A stretch of DNA of 51,815 bases from positions 5,226,891 through 5,278,705 of the forward strand of contig KB904821.1 of assembly GCA_000380225.1 (NCBI GenBank). The letters run 5' to 3'. Position 1 is the first letter of the stretch, and the number at the start of each line of letters is the position of its first letter. The DNA is from a filamentous cyanobacterium ESFC-1 (lineage in GTDB: Bacteria; Cyanobacteriota; Cyanobacteriia; Cyanobacteriales; Spirulinaceae). The translations under genes were made by a program, and so were the position numbers. A model generated the notes under the pieces. That model ran no database searches. It saw only the letters and a list, made by a program, of their open reading frames with translations, and was not told the origin of the DNA. Positions 26,323-34,516 of the stretch are shown one piece after another.

Positions 26323-27549
26323 ATGACCCTAACTAAAACCGATATTACCGAAGTTTGGGAAGAACTTGCTTGGAAGCAAGACACAAAAATCATTTATCTA
26401 GTAATGGATGGTTTGGGAGGATTACCACATCCAGAAACCGGAAAAACCGAGTTACAAACCGCCAAAACGCCTAACTTTGACCAGTTAGCTAAACAAGGCA
26501 GTTGTGGCTTATTAGAAGTAGTAGGCCCAGGGATTACCCCTGGTAGCGGCCCCGGTCATTTAACTTTATTTGGTTACAATCCGCTTAAATATCGCGTGGG
26601 TCGCGGTGTTTTATCCGCTTTGGGTATTGATTTCGATTTAAAAGAAGGAGATATTGCCGCCCGCGTCAATTTTGCCACTGTTGAAAAAGGAGTGGTCAAA
26701 GACCGTCGTGCGGGTCGAATCGAGACTGAACTTAATCAAAAACTAGCTCAAAAAATTAGAGAAAATGTAACGCTAGATTTTGAAGGAGAATACTTTTTTG
26801 AAACTGTGAGCGAACATCGAGCCGTGTTTGTTTTGCGAGGCCAAGAATTAGGAGGAGAACTCGACGATACTGACCCCCAAAAAACGGGAATTTCTCCTTT
26901 TGGCATTCAGGCTAAAGATGATGCGTCTTGTAAATCGGCTCAATTAGTGAGTAATTTTATTCAGAAAGTTAAGCAAGTTTTGGCCGATGAAAGTCCGGCG
27001 AATATGATTTTAATGCGGGGTTTTGAAAAATATAAACCCCTGCCCCAGTTAATTCATCGCTTTGGTTTGCGGGGCGTGTGTGTGGCAGATTATCCCATGT
27101 ATCGGGGGGTTAGCCGCTTAATCGGGATGGATGTTGTGCCGCATCCGGGAGGGCTAAAACAGCGTTTTCAAGCGTTACAAAATTGCTATGGTAATGATTA
27201 CGATTTTTATTTTCTTCATGTGAAAAAATCCGATAGTACCGGAGAAGATGCAGATTTTGACCAGAAGGTTGAGTTAATCGAAAAAGTAGATGGTTTAATC
27301 CCACAAATTACTGATTTGCAACCGGATGTTTTAGTGGTTACCGCAGACCATTCAACCCCGGCAACGATGGGGTCTCATAGTTGGCATCCTGTCCCGGTAT
27401 TATTAAGGGCGCAAAATGCGAGGGCTGACAGTGTAGACCGCTTTGATGAGTATGCTTGCAATCAGGGAATGCTGGGCTTGCGTCCGGGGACGGATATTAT
27501 GGGTTTGGCTTTAGCGAATGCCGGGCGTTTACAAAAGTATGGTGCTTAA
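26323..27549 (+). CDS. apgM: 2,3-bisphosphoglycerate-independent phosphoglycerate mutase, archaeal type
   Basis: 408 aa. Alkaline-phosphatase-fold enzyme that interconverts 3- and 2-phosphoglycerate in glycolysis. Motifs: YLVMDGLGGLPHP (metal Asp), TAKTPNFDQLA, TPGSGPGHLTLFGYNP (nucleophile Ser region), VGRGVLSALG, DRRAGRI, LHVKKSDSTGEDADF, VVTADHSTPATMGSHSWHPVP (metal His/Asp set). The ApgM branch also includes phosphonopyruvate-decarboxylase-related proteins, so the name is by family. Start ATG at 26323. Convergent with map across a hairpin. Confidence 0.92.
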   Translation: MTLTKTDITEVWEELAWKQDTKIIYLVMDGLGGLPHPETGKTELQTAKTPNFDQLAKQGSCGLLEVVGPGITPGSGPGHLTLFGYNPLKYRVGRGVLSALGIDFDLKEGDIAARVNFATVEKGVVKDRRAGRIETELNQKLAQKIRENVTLDFEGEYFFETVSEHRAVFVLRGQELGGELDDTDPQKTGISPFGIQAKDDASCKSAQLVSNFIQKVKQVLADESPANMILMRGFEKYKPLPQLIHRFGLRGVCVADYPMYRGVSRLIGMDVVPHPGGLKQRFQALQNCYGNDYDFYFLHVKKSDSTGEDADFDQKVELIEKVDGLIPQITDLQPDVLVVTADHSTPATMGSHSWHPVPVLLRAQNARADSVDRFDEYACNQGMLGLRPGTDIMGLALANAGRLQKYGA

Positions 27550-27551
27550 AA

Positions 27552-27589
27552 GCCCCCCTAGTCAATCCCTATCCTAGGGCTAGAGGGGC
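27552..27589. terminator. Bidirectional hairpin between apgM and map
   Basis: GCCCC-C-CTAG (27552-27561) pairs with CTAG-A-GGGGC (27580-27589), one mismatch inside. It sits between two convergent stops (27549 and 27604). Confidence 0.6.
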
Positions 27590-27603
27590 GGGTCGGGGAA
27601 TTG

Positions 27604-28485
27604 TCAAACCGAAAGGCGATCGCCCACGGCATTTGCTGTAATATGACTGCGATCGGTGAGGATTTCGTAGCCTGTGGGCGTGACTAACACGGTATGCTCG
27701 AATTGAGCCGATAACCCATTATCTACCGTGACTACCGTCCAGCGATCGCGCAGGGTACGAGTATGAGGCGATTTAGCATTTAAAATCGGCTCAATCGCTA
27801 AAGTCATCCCGGCTTTGAGGCGCATATTCGGCAAACGATCCGTCCGGGTATTAAAAACGGCGGGTTCTTCGTGCAATCTCCGCCCGACACCATGACCTGT
27901 AAAGTCTTCGACAATGGTATATCCTGCGGCTTTAGCATGGTCTTCAATGGCTCCGGCAATGTCGAGGAGGGTGTTTCCGGGTTTGACTTGTTCAATGCCT
28001 TTATAGAGGGTTTCTTCGGCGGCTCGTATCAAGTCCTCGGCGGCGGGGGAAACGCGACCAACTGCAATGGTAATACAAGAATCCCCATGATAGCCATTCT
28101 GAACAGCGCCCGTGTCTACTTTCAACACATCCCCGGCGCATATAGTTTTCTTGGGGCTAGGAATGCCGTGGACGACTTCGTTATTCAAACAAGCACAAAT
28201 TGAAGCCGGAAAGCCGTGATAGCCTTTAAAGCTGGGGGTTGCTCCCATTTCGCGAATACGGTTCTCAGCATAGGCATCGAGGTCAGCCGTAGTCATTCCC
28301 GGTTCGACGAGATCGGCAATTTCTTTAAGGACTGTGGCCACAATAAAAGCCGATCGCCGCATAATCTCGATTTCGGCTTCAGATTTAATCTCAACGCCGC
28401 GATAGCTGCGACGTAGAGGGGGTAAAGCGGGGGTTTGTGAGTCTGAGGATTTGCGGGAAAATAGTTTACTCAGTATATTCATCAA
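27604..28485 (-). CDS. map: Methionine aminopeptidase, type I
   Basis: 293 aa. It removes the initiator Met from new proteins. An N-terminal extension of about 35 residues (polar, no signal) precedes the catalytic domain. The two-metal site is complete: KVDTGA and HGDSC (Asp), [12 protein letters not shown] (His), AIEPIL (Glu) and QFEHTVLV (Glu). Substrate His is in EVVHGIPS. Cyanobacteria often have more than one map gene; the extension may mark this paralogue. Confidence 0.95.
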   Translation of the reverse strand: MMNILSKLFSRKSSDSQTPALPPLRRSYRGVEIKSEAEIEIMRRSAFIVATVLKEIADLVEPGMTTADLDAYAENRIREMGATPSFKGYHGFPASICACLNNEVVHGIPSPKKTICAGDVLKVDTGAVQNGYHGDSCITIAVGRVSPAAEDLIRAAEETLYKGIEQVKPGNTLLDIAGAIEDHAKAAGYTIVEDFTGHGVGRRLHEEPAVFNTRTDRLPNMRLKAGMTLAIEPILNAKSPHTRTLRDRWTVVTVDNGLSAQFEHTVLVTPTGYEILTDRSHITANAVGDRLSV

Positions 28486-28533
28486 CGAATAAATTTCAAT
28501 TTACAATGAACAATTTACAATAAATCTCAAGAA

Positions 28534-28974
28534 CTAAAACTTGCCATTAATCAGATAACTGTACCACTTGGGCGGCGCGTCGGGGTCGGGAACTTCTCGC
28601 TTCAGCCAACGCCAGGTTTTCCCTTCTTTTTGCCGTTGGATGTAGATATCAAAGTCATTATCTTTTTGGGTGACTTTTTGATTGGGGAGGTCAAGCTTGA
28701 GGTTGTAGGTTCCCATCAGGTGAAAGGTCGGTAATTTGCCCAGATACAGGGGTTCTAGGGTTTTGATGTTGATATTATTGACCTGAAAATCAGGATTATT
28801 GGCGGCGAGTTGTTCGCTGAGGCTTTGTTGGGATTTTTCGATTTGGAGGGCGATCGCGGTTTTGATAATATCCCCCCCAGGCGCAAGCCCAACGGGGGGT
28901 TTCGCCGTACCACAAGCGGTTAAAATCAGTAAGAGCAGGAGCGCGATCGCCCGGCGCAACCAAAACGCAAACAT
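28534..28974 (-). CDS. Putative lipoprotein
   Basis: 146 aa. Signal peptide with a lipobox LTAC (residues 18-21), so it is probably lipid-anchored in the plasma or outer membrane. The body has one helix (IIKTAIALQIEKSQQSLSEQL), then beta strands (LEPLYLGKLPTFHLMGTYNLKLDL, IYIQRQKEGKTWRWLKRE). This looks like a small secreted lipoprotein common in cyanobacteria; no function is known. It is upstream of map on the same strand with a gap of about 48 bp, so possibly co-transcribed. Confidence 0.7.
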   Translation of the reverse strand: MFAFWLRRAIALLLLLILTACGTAKPPVGLAPGGDIIKTAIALQIEKSQQSLSEQLAANNPDFQVNNINIKTLEPLYLGKLPTFHLMGTYNLKLDLPNQKVTQKDNDFDIYIQRQKEGKTWRWLKREVPDPDAPPKWYSYLINGKF

Positions 28975-29009
28975 AACGAACTTTTCACCTGAATTATTCT
29001 TTACTTACT

Positions 29010-30335
29010 TTAACGCGAAGTTGGTTGTTGGATTGAGTTGACAACTCCCCGTCCTGTCATGAGCGGGGATTCTCGCGTCACAGGGAGACTAAGCGCTGGA
29101 GTATAAACTCCAGCCCCGATACGGGGCGTATAAAGTCCGCCCGCAGGTGGCGGACACAGCCCCTCGTCTTTACCCTCGACGAGCGTTGGTACGACCTGCC
29201 CGACCGCACTTAATCCTCGTTCTTTTACCACTTGGGCTGCGGCTACATCCCTGTCTGTCGTGTAGCCGCAATTAGAGCATGAATGGACTCGTTGAGACAG
29301 AGACTTTTTGCCGCAGTTAGTTCCGCAATGGGGGCAAATCTGACTCGTCCCATTCGCGTCTACCTTGGCAAAATACACGCCACGCTTCGGGCAAACGTGA
29401 CGGAGGATGTCGAGAAATGAACCCCAAGCCGCATCAAGGCAAGCTTTCCTTAAAGCCGAACGTCCTAACGCCTTGAGATTTAAATCTTCTGCGAATATCA
29501 TCCCTACTCCATCACAGAGTTGATGAGCCAGTTTGAAGAAGAAATCTTTGCGACAGTTGTGTATTTTTTCGTGGAGTAGTCCAATTTGGCGCTTGACTCT
29601 CAACCACCGTCTTGAACCCTTGGTCTTATTTTTCAGTCTCCGTTGCAGCGATTTAAGCTGGCCTTCAGATTCCTTGAAAAACTTGTGTCCTTTGACAAAT
29701 TGGTTCTCGCTGGTGGCGATAAAGCTATTTAACCCCAAGTCAACCCCAATGGCGTAGCCGTGAGGCATAACGTCAGGAACGTCTACGTCACACTGGATTG
29801 AAACGCTTACATAATAGCCACTGGCTTTCTTGATAACCCGTATTTGCTTGACAAAAAAGCCATCGGGAATATTTCTGGAGTTGTGAAACTCTACCTTGCC
29901 AATTTTGGGGAGGTCAATCGTATTTCCATTAACCGCATTCGGTTTGACTTGTGGGAATACGAAAGACCGCATCTGTTTCTTAAAACGCGGAAACCCAAAC
30001 CCTCTATCCCACATATTCACGAAGGCTGCTTCTAACTGCTTTAGAGTTTGTTGCAGAACTTGAGATTGAGGGAGTTTAAGGCTTGGGTTTGTTCGTTTGG
30101 CCGCAGTCAGAGATTTACACTGACTGGCATAAGTTGGGCGTTTCGCATCGGCGGCGATGATGTACTCCGAATGAATGGAGCATCGGTCTACTAAACACTT
30201 GCGGGAGTTTACCCAATCCTTCCTTTCTCTCAGTGCATAGTTATAAACCGAACGACAAACTGAAAGCCACTCATCAATGACGGCGGCTTGTAGGGGCGTT
30301 ACTTTCAGTTTATACTGATACGAAAGGTTAAGCAT
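29010..30335 (-). CDS. tnpB: TnpB RNA-guided nuclease with read-through C-terminus
   Basis: 441 aa from the ATG at 30335 (a TTG at 30350 is also in frame). Counting from that TTG, RuvC residues are D204 (VDLGLNSF), E288 (FAEDLNLKAL) and the TTDRDVAAAQ stretch (366-368). Zinc finger cysteines are 339, 342, 358 and 361. All core residues are intact. The usual TnpB end is followed by about 70 more residues (GLCPPPAGGLYTP...), encoded by the omega RNA scaffold and, for the last codons, by DNA outside the element end at 29038. Solo element, with no tnpA nearby. Confidence 0.92.
   Translation of the reverse strand: MLNLSYQYKLKVTPLQAAVIDEWLSVCRSVYNYALRERKDWVNSRKCLVDRCSIHSEYIIAADAKRPTYASQCKSLTAAKRTNPSLKLPQSQVLQQTLKQLEAAFVNMWDRGFGFPRFKKQMRSFVFPQVKPNAVNGNTIDLPKIGKVEFHNSRNIPDGFFVKQIRVIKKASGYYVSVSIQCDVDVPDVMPHGYAIGVDLGLNSFIATSENQFVKGHKFFKESEGQLKSLQRRLKNKTKGSRRWLRVKRQIGLLHEKIHNCRKDFFFKLAHQLCDGVGMIFAEDLNLKALGRSALRKACLDAAWGSFLDILRHVCPKRGVYFAKVDANGTSQICPHCGTNCGKKSLSQRVHSCSNCGYTTDRDVAAAQVVKERGLSAVGQVVPTLVEGKDEGLCPPPAGGLYTPRIGAGVYTPALSLPVTRESPLMTGRGVVNSIQQPTSR
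29038..29160 (-). mobile_element. Right end / omega RNA region of the third tnpB element
   Basis: On the minus strand, the 3' part of tnpB holds GCTGGAG...CTCCAGC and a final CCCCGCTCATGACAGGACGGGG stem, then AGTTGTCAA. TCAA (29038-29041) matches the right cleavage motif. The inferred guide begins CTCAATCCAACAACC from 29037 leftwards, DNA that resembles the heptamer arrays. Confidence 0.6.
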
Positions 30336-30382
30336 TCTATGAAATGCCAATTAGTTCCCTAATCATAACATAATTAATAAAA

Positions 30383-30400
30383 AGCCGTCCTTAAAGGACG
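30383..30400. repeat. Palindrome at the left end of the third tnpB element
   Basis: CCGTCCTT and AAGGACGG form a near-perfect hairpin about 50 bases upstream of the tnpB start. AAGGACGGCTTT, seen here on the minus strand, also lies upstream of the second tnpB (12433-12444), so it is probably part of the element left end or a related remnant. Confidence 0.55.
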
Positions 30401-30430
30401 GGGAACCTTAGACCCAAAACTTTGGGTAAA

Positions 30431-30598
30431 AGCGGGTTGCGATCGGGGCTTTTTGCCTTGATGCACGATGCGACACGCCACAATCTGAGTGTGGAAACGG
30501 CCCTGGAAAAAGGGGAAAGTCTGGGCATCAATTTGGAAACAAAGCCCAAAATGCAAGCCTTTTTTGAAGACTATATCAGCAATCATACGGCGGCATAA
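30431..30598 (+). pseudogene. 3' remnant of an unknown gene
   Basis: A coding-like frame with no good start ends in TAA at 30598: it reads GLRSGLFALMHDATRHNL, then SVETALEKGESLGI, then KMQAFFEDYISNHTAA. Codon use and the immediately following terminator hairpin fit the tail of a real gene. The upstream side is the left end of the tnpB element, and the matching 5' half is not found beyond its right end. Family not recognised. Confidence 0.5.
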
Positions 30599-30607
30599 AT
30601 CCGCAAA

Positions 30608-30631
30608 AAAGGCGAGAATAATCCCGCCTTT
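30608..30631 (+). terminator. Terminator hairpin after the gene remnant
   Basis: AAAGGCG (30608-30614) and CGCCTTT (30625-30631) with a 10-base loop, 10 bases past the remnant stop. Confidence 0.65.
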
Positions 30632-30695
30632 CGATATATCGCAACGAATAGTAAGCCATTAATGACCTACTGTTCGTTTTTTACAGTTTTATTAA

Positions 30696-31193
30696 TTATT
30701 CGTCATATTTGCCTTGGCTTAAACCGAGGTCAAAGGTGACTTCGTGAACGCCAGGAATAGATTTGACTTTCTCGACCACATCTTGGGCGGTTGCTTTGTC
30801 AGCGACACGACCGGATACGATCACAGAACCGTTGACCACACCTGCGGTCAAGCGACTGTCAATACTTTTGATTTTGCGTTCGATTTTGGTATCGCTGTAA
30901 GCCATTTGACCGGAATTTGTTTCTTTGACATATTCCAAGCCACTGTAATGACGGCCAGCCGGATTGATTTTTAGGGATTTTTCTTCAAATTCAGCTTGAC
31001 CGGGACTGGTAGCGTTTTCGTTGGTGGCCATGGCCGCTTGTGCGGGTTGAGCGTGGAGGAACAGCAACATCGCCGCACTAATTAGGGCGATCGCGCCTTG
31101 GGAGGTGCGATCGCGTCCTTTTAATCCTATGGCGATCGCTGCCACAGTCGTAATTGTCAATACAGAAATTAATAAATAAGTTGTATTAATCAT
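30696..31193 (-). CDS. Membrane-anchored BON-domain protein
   Basis: 165 aa from the ATG at 31193; the frame is open to 31370, but the upstream part is not protein-like. Two hydrophobic segments at the N-terminus (TTYLLISVLTITTVAAIAIGL and QGAIALISAAMLLFLHAQPAQA) may be a helix plus a signal-type region. The C-terminal 70 residues form a BON domain (IERKIKSIDSRLTAGVVNGSVIVSGRVADKATAQDVVEKVKSIPGVHEV), thought to bind membranes or phospholipids. Divergent from pilM with a gap of about 440 bp. Confidence 0.85.
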   Translation of the reverse strand: MINTTYLLISVLTITTVAAIAIGLKGRDRTSQGAIALISAAMLLFLHAQPAQAAMATNENATSPGQAEFEEKSLKINPAGRHYSGLEYVKETNSGQMAYSDTKIERKIKSIDSRLTAGVVNGSVIVSGRVADKATAQDVVEKVKSIPGVHEVTFDLGLSQGKYDE

Positions 31194-31637
31194 GAAATGT
31201 TTAACCTCAAATAGAAACTCAGGGGCGATCGCCACCGTTAGACCCCCAACATTTTCCGGTTGAAAAAGGTCAAAGCGGCAGCCTATCGCCTTCTGTCGCC
31301 TTTCAGCATACTCCGAGGGATTGCTGCATTTAATCGCCCCTAGGAGGGAATTTACCGGATTTTTTCTCAAACTTTAGGGGTATATTGTCTTGGTTTCGAC
31401 CTTTGCCCAGAATTGAGCCTAGAATTGCCCAATTGCGCCCCCAATCGCCTCCTCATTTCCCTGAAAACTCCAGTCCACGGGCTTCCGTCGCTTCTGGGAT
31501 TTTTCGTTTTTGGGGGGGGTTGCGATCGCCATAACCATCGAAAAAGAAAAATCTGAGCTAAAGTGGGTAGCATCAAAAAGATAGCCGCAAGCTGCATCCG
31601 TGCTAACTTTTATTTTTCTTGACATCGACAAAAAAAT
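31194..31637. promoter_or_regulatory. Divergent intergenic region, BON gene / pilM
   Basis: 444 bp with no supportable gene. It has two HIP1 sites (near 31226 and 31521) and an AT-rich stretch before the pilM ATG. It must hold the promoters for both sides, but no consensus -35/-10 pair can be named with confidence. Confidence 0.4.
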
Positions 31638-32741
31638 ATGTTAAGCCCGCTAAAAAATTTATTTGCCAAAAAAAGCAAAGGCATCGGCATTGAAATTGCC
31701 CCAGAGCGCATCAACATCGCTCAGTTGCGCCGTCAGGGGCAAGTCTATAAACTCGACAGCTACATCACCGAAGAAGTGCCAGAAGGCATTTTTGAAGAAG
31801 GTCAAATTGTCGATTCTCCGGCATTAGCCGAAATGATTCGCGATACTCTTGACAAAAACAACATTAAAGCCACTCGCATTGCCACAGGCGTACCCATGCG
31901 AGATTCTATTATTCGTATTATTCCCATTCCCGCCGAACTCACCCCCCAAGAACTCGACCAGATGGTGAAAGAACACGAAGCGGGACTTTATCTGCCCTAT
32001 CCCCGCGATGAAGTAGATTTAGATTATCAACAACTGGGTTTATTTCAAGACGAAGACGGCATCGAAAAAACCCAAGTCCTCTTAGTCGCCACCCGTCGCG
32101 AAGTCACCGACATTTACGTTGAAACCTTCCTACAAGCCGGGCTAGAAGTAGACATTTTAGAAATCAACAGTTTCGCCTTAATTCGCACCATTCGCGAACA
32201 ACTGCGGCAATTTGGTTCCCAAGAAGCCGCCGTTTTAGTAGACATCGAATTTGAAAGCACCGAAATTGCTATTATCGTAGATGGAGTACCGCAGTTTTCG
32301 CGAACCGTTCCCATCGGCACGTTTCAACTGCAAAGTGCGCTCTCTAGAGCCATGAACTTACCCACCAAGCGAGACACCGAAATGTTGCAGGGAATGACAA
32401 TTCCCAACACTCCCGCCGATGGCTTACGCACGGGTGCAACAGGCATCAATCCAGGTATGGCAGCCTTGTTACGGGTGTTAGGAGAACTCGCTGACGAACT
32501 GCGACGTTCGATTGACTTTTATTTAAATCAAAGCGTCGATCTCGAAGTGGCCCAACTGCTTTTAGCCGGGCCTGGAGGGGGAATTGGTCAACTCGACGAA
32601 TTTTTTACCAATCGTTTGAGCTTACCCACCTCTCAAGTCGATCCGGTGGCCGCGTTATCGCTAGAAACCGAAGAAGAAATCCCTCTCGTCAAAAGACCGG
32701 GATTAGGCGTTGTATTAGGACTGGGAATGCGGGAGATGTAA
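31638..32741 (+). CDS. pilM: Type IV pilus assembly protein PilM
   Basis: 367 aa, actin-like ATPase of the inner-membrane alignment complex. KGIGIEIAPERINIAQLRRQG is the phosphate-1 region, with VLVDIEFESTEIAIIVDGVPQFSRTVPIG and LLLAGPGGGIGQLDEFF as the later nucleotide-binding motifs. It binds the cytoplasmic tail of PilN. First gene of pilMNOQ; PilN starts 5 bases after its stop. Confidence 0.95.
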   Translation: MLSPLKNLFAKKSKGIGIEIAPERINIAQLRRQGQVYKLDSYITEEVPEGIFEEGQIVDSPALAEMIRDTLDKNNIKATRIATGVPMRDSIIRIIPIPAELTPQELDQMVKEHEAGLYLPYPRDEVDLDYQQLGLFQDEDGIEKTQVLLVATRREVTDIYVETFLQAGLEVDILEINSFALIRTIREQLRQFGSQEAAVLVDIEFESTEIAIIVDGVPQFSRTVPIGTFQLQSALSRAMNLPTKRDTEMLQGMTIPNTPADGLRTGATGINPGMAALLRVLGELADELRRSIDFYLNQSVDLEVAQLLLAGPGGGIGQLDEFFTNRLSLPTSQVDPVAALSLETEEEIPLVKRPGLGVVLGLGMREM

Positions 32742-32746
32742 AACCC

Positions 32747-33529
32747 ATGTATGGATTAGATATTAATTTTCTCAAAGATCGGGCCGAGACAATTGCGGCT
32801 CCAACCCCGACCAAAAAGGCCAGTTTGCCCGCATCGGCAATGATACCGTTGTTTGCAGGCTTGGCCGCGATGTTAGTGCTTCCGGGCTTGGTGGGGGGGT
32901 TTTGGCTGTGGGTGAATTGGCGCACTAGCCAAGTGCAAGACGAACTCAATAACAAATCAGCTCAACTCACCACCTTACAAGCCGAAACCGCCGAGGTACA
33001 GCAACTGCAACAAGAAATCGAACGGGCTCGTACCCAGACCAATGCCTTGGTCAATGTCTTTTCTGAGGTTCGCTCTTGGTCAGCCATTTTACAGGACGTG
33101 CGCGATCTCGTTCCTGAAGGCATCACCATCGAAAGCTTTGACGAAATAGAAAGCGAACAACAGCAGCAACAACCAGACCCGGCTTCCCCGGATGCCCCCG
33201 TGGTGATGGCTCCCCCACCCACCATGGAACTTCAGGGTTTTGCCCTGTCCTACAACCAAATCAACGACTTCCTGTTAACCCTGAAAAACTCGGAATTGTT
33301 CGACCCTCAAAGAACCTACTTGGTCGAAACTGATTTGGCAGACTATCCCAACCCCCCCCAAGGCGTAACCATGCCCCAGGTTGTGGACTACACCATTCGG
33401 GCCCAACTCGCAGATGTTCCTGAAGATGAACTCCTTAGCATTCTCGAACGCAAAGGTGCTTTCGGTTTAGCCGAACGGGTGAGAGCGGCTCGTAACTTTC
33501 AACAAGCAGAAGGAGGTACCACCCAATGA
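32747..33529 (+). CDS. pilN: Type IV pilus assembly protein PilN
   Basis: 260 aa. The N-terminal MYGLDINFLKDR is the PilM-binding tail, in line with PilN INLLP-type motifs. One membrane helix (about 33-55, FAGLAAMLVLPGLVGGFWLWV), a coiled coil (residues 60-100, QLTTLQAETAEVQQLQQEIERA) and a periplasmic ferredoxin-like domain follow. The stop overlaps the pilO start (ATGA), so translation is coupled. Confidence 0.92.
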   Translation: MYGLDINFLKDRAETIAAPTPTKKASLPASAMIPLFAGLAAMLVLPGLVGGFWLWVNWRTSQVQDELNNKSAQLTTLQAETAEVQQLQQEIERARTQTNALVNVFSEVRSWSAILQDVRDLVPEGITIESFDEIESEQQQQQPDPASPDAPVVMAPPPTMELQGFALSYNQINDFLLTLKNSELFDPQRTYLVETDLADYPNPPQGVTMPQVVDYTIRAQLADVPEDELLSILERKGAFGLAERVRAARNFQQAEGGTTQ

Positions 33530-34323
33530 CATTTGCTGACGATTTACCCTTTGAAGAGGAACAGAAAGAAGAATCCGCCTATCCCACGATTTTCGGCATA
33601 ACTGTAACCCCCATAGCTGGCGGTATTGCCTGTGCGGTGGCGGGTGTCATCGGAGCAGCCGCTTTGGGATGGTATGTGGTACGACCTGCCATGGAAGGAC
33701 TAACCGCCCTCGAAACCCAAATCGATGATACCGAAGCGCAAATTATCGAACAAGAACGACTCAAAGCCCAAATTGGTCAACTTCGCACCGAACTGGCCCA
33801 AGTTCAAAGCAACCAACAAGAAATTTTGGGGTTATTCAGTACCGAAGACCAACTCAATACCCTATTACTAGACATTAACCGCCAAGTCGAAGGCCGCGAA
33901 GGTCAACTGGTAAACTTTGACCCCCAAGCTGGCGAAGCTGAGGGTTCTTATCCAGGGGAATTGCAAGTTGTCCAAGATACAACCTGGGGAGAAGGGGTAC
34001 AAGGCAAACTGAAAACCCAATCGTTTAATGTCCAGTTTCAAGGTACTTTTTCGCAAACGTTGTCTATTTTGCGAGGGATTGAGGGTTTACAAACCTTGGT
34101 GGCGATTCAGGACTTTGAAACCCGAGTCGATGACCAAGAGCGACCGGAGCCAGTTTATGACCGCGCCAACAATCGCGTCATTCAACCCGCTCAACCCCCA
34201 CTTACTACGTCTTTTACCTTAAAAACTCTCGTCCCCCTATCAGACGCGGAATTAGCCGAACAAGCCGCCGCCGCCGCCGCCGCAGAAGCTCCGGCAGAAG
34301 GGGAACAGCCGCCGGCCCAATAA
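33526..34323 (+). CDS. pilO: Type IV pilus assembly protein PilO
   Basis: 265 aa. Same plan as PilN: a short cytoplasmic tail, one helix (about 21-50), a coiled coil (about 58-100, LETQIDDTEAQIIEQERLKAQIGQL) and a periplasmic domain (VQFQGTFSQTLSILRGIEGL). PilN and PilO pair in the periplasm. The C-terminus is an Ala/Glu/Pro-rich tail. pilP is absent here, as is usual in cyanobacteria. Confidence 0.9.
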   Translation: MTFADDLPFEEEQKEESAYPTIFGITVTPIAGGIACAVAGVIGAAALGWYVVRPAMEGLTALETQIDDTEAQIIEQERLKAQIGQLRTELAQVQSNQQEILGLFSTEDQLNTLLLDINRQVEGREGQLVNFDPQAGEAEGSYPGELQVVQDTTWGEGVQGKLKTQSFNVQFQGTFSQTLSILRGIEGLQTLVAIQDFETRVDDQERPEPVYDRANNRVIQPAQPPLTTSFTLKTLVPLSDAELAEQAAAAAAAEAPAEGEQPPAQ

Positions 34324-34516
34324 GCGGTTGAAAGGGGTCGAAATGGACTGAAAATGAGGCAAGCAGACAAGGAAACCTGGGCTTATTTTGTCCCTGAGAG
34401 TTAAGGCTCGTAACAGCCCCTTGACAAGACAAAATTGAGGGTCAACAATTACGGAATCAGGTGGCATTGGTCAATCGAGGATTGAAACAACTAAGGATTT
34501 GAATGAGGAGTTTACG

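Noticed and set aside
31367-31631. Two minus-strand frames of 70-76 codons upstream of pilM
   Set aside because: They overlap each other, have no family pattern, and lie in the divergent promoter region.
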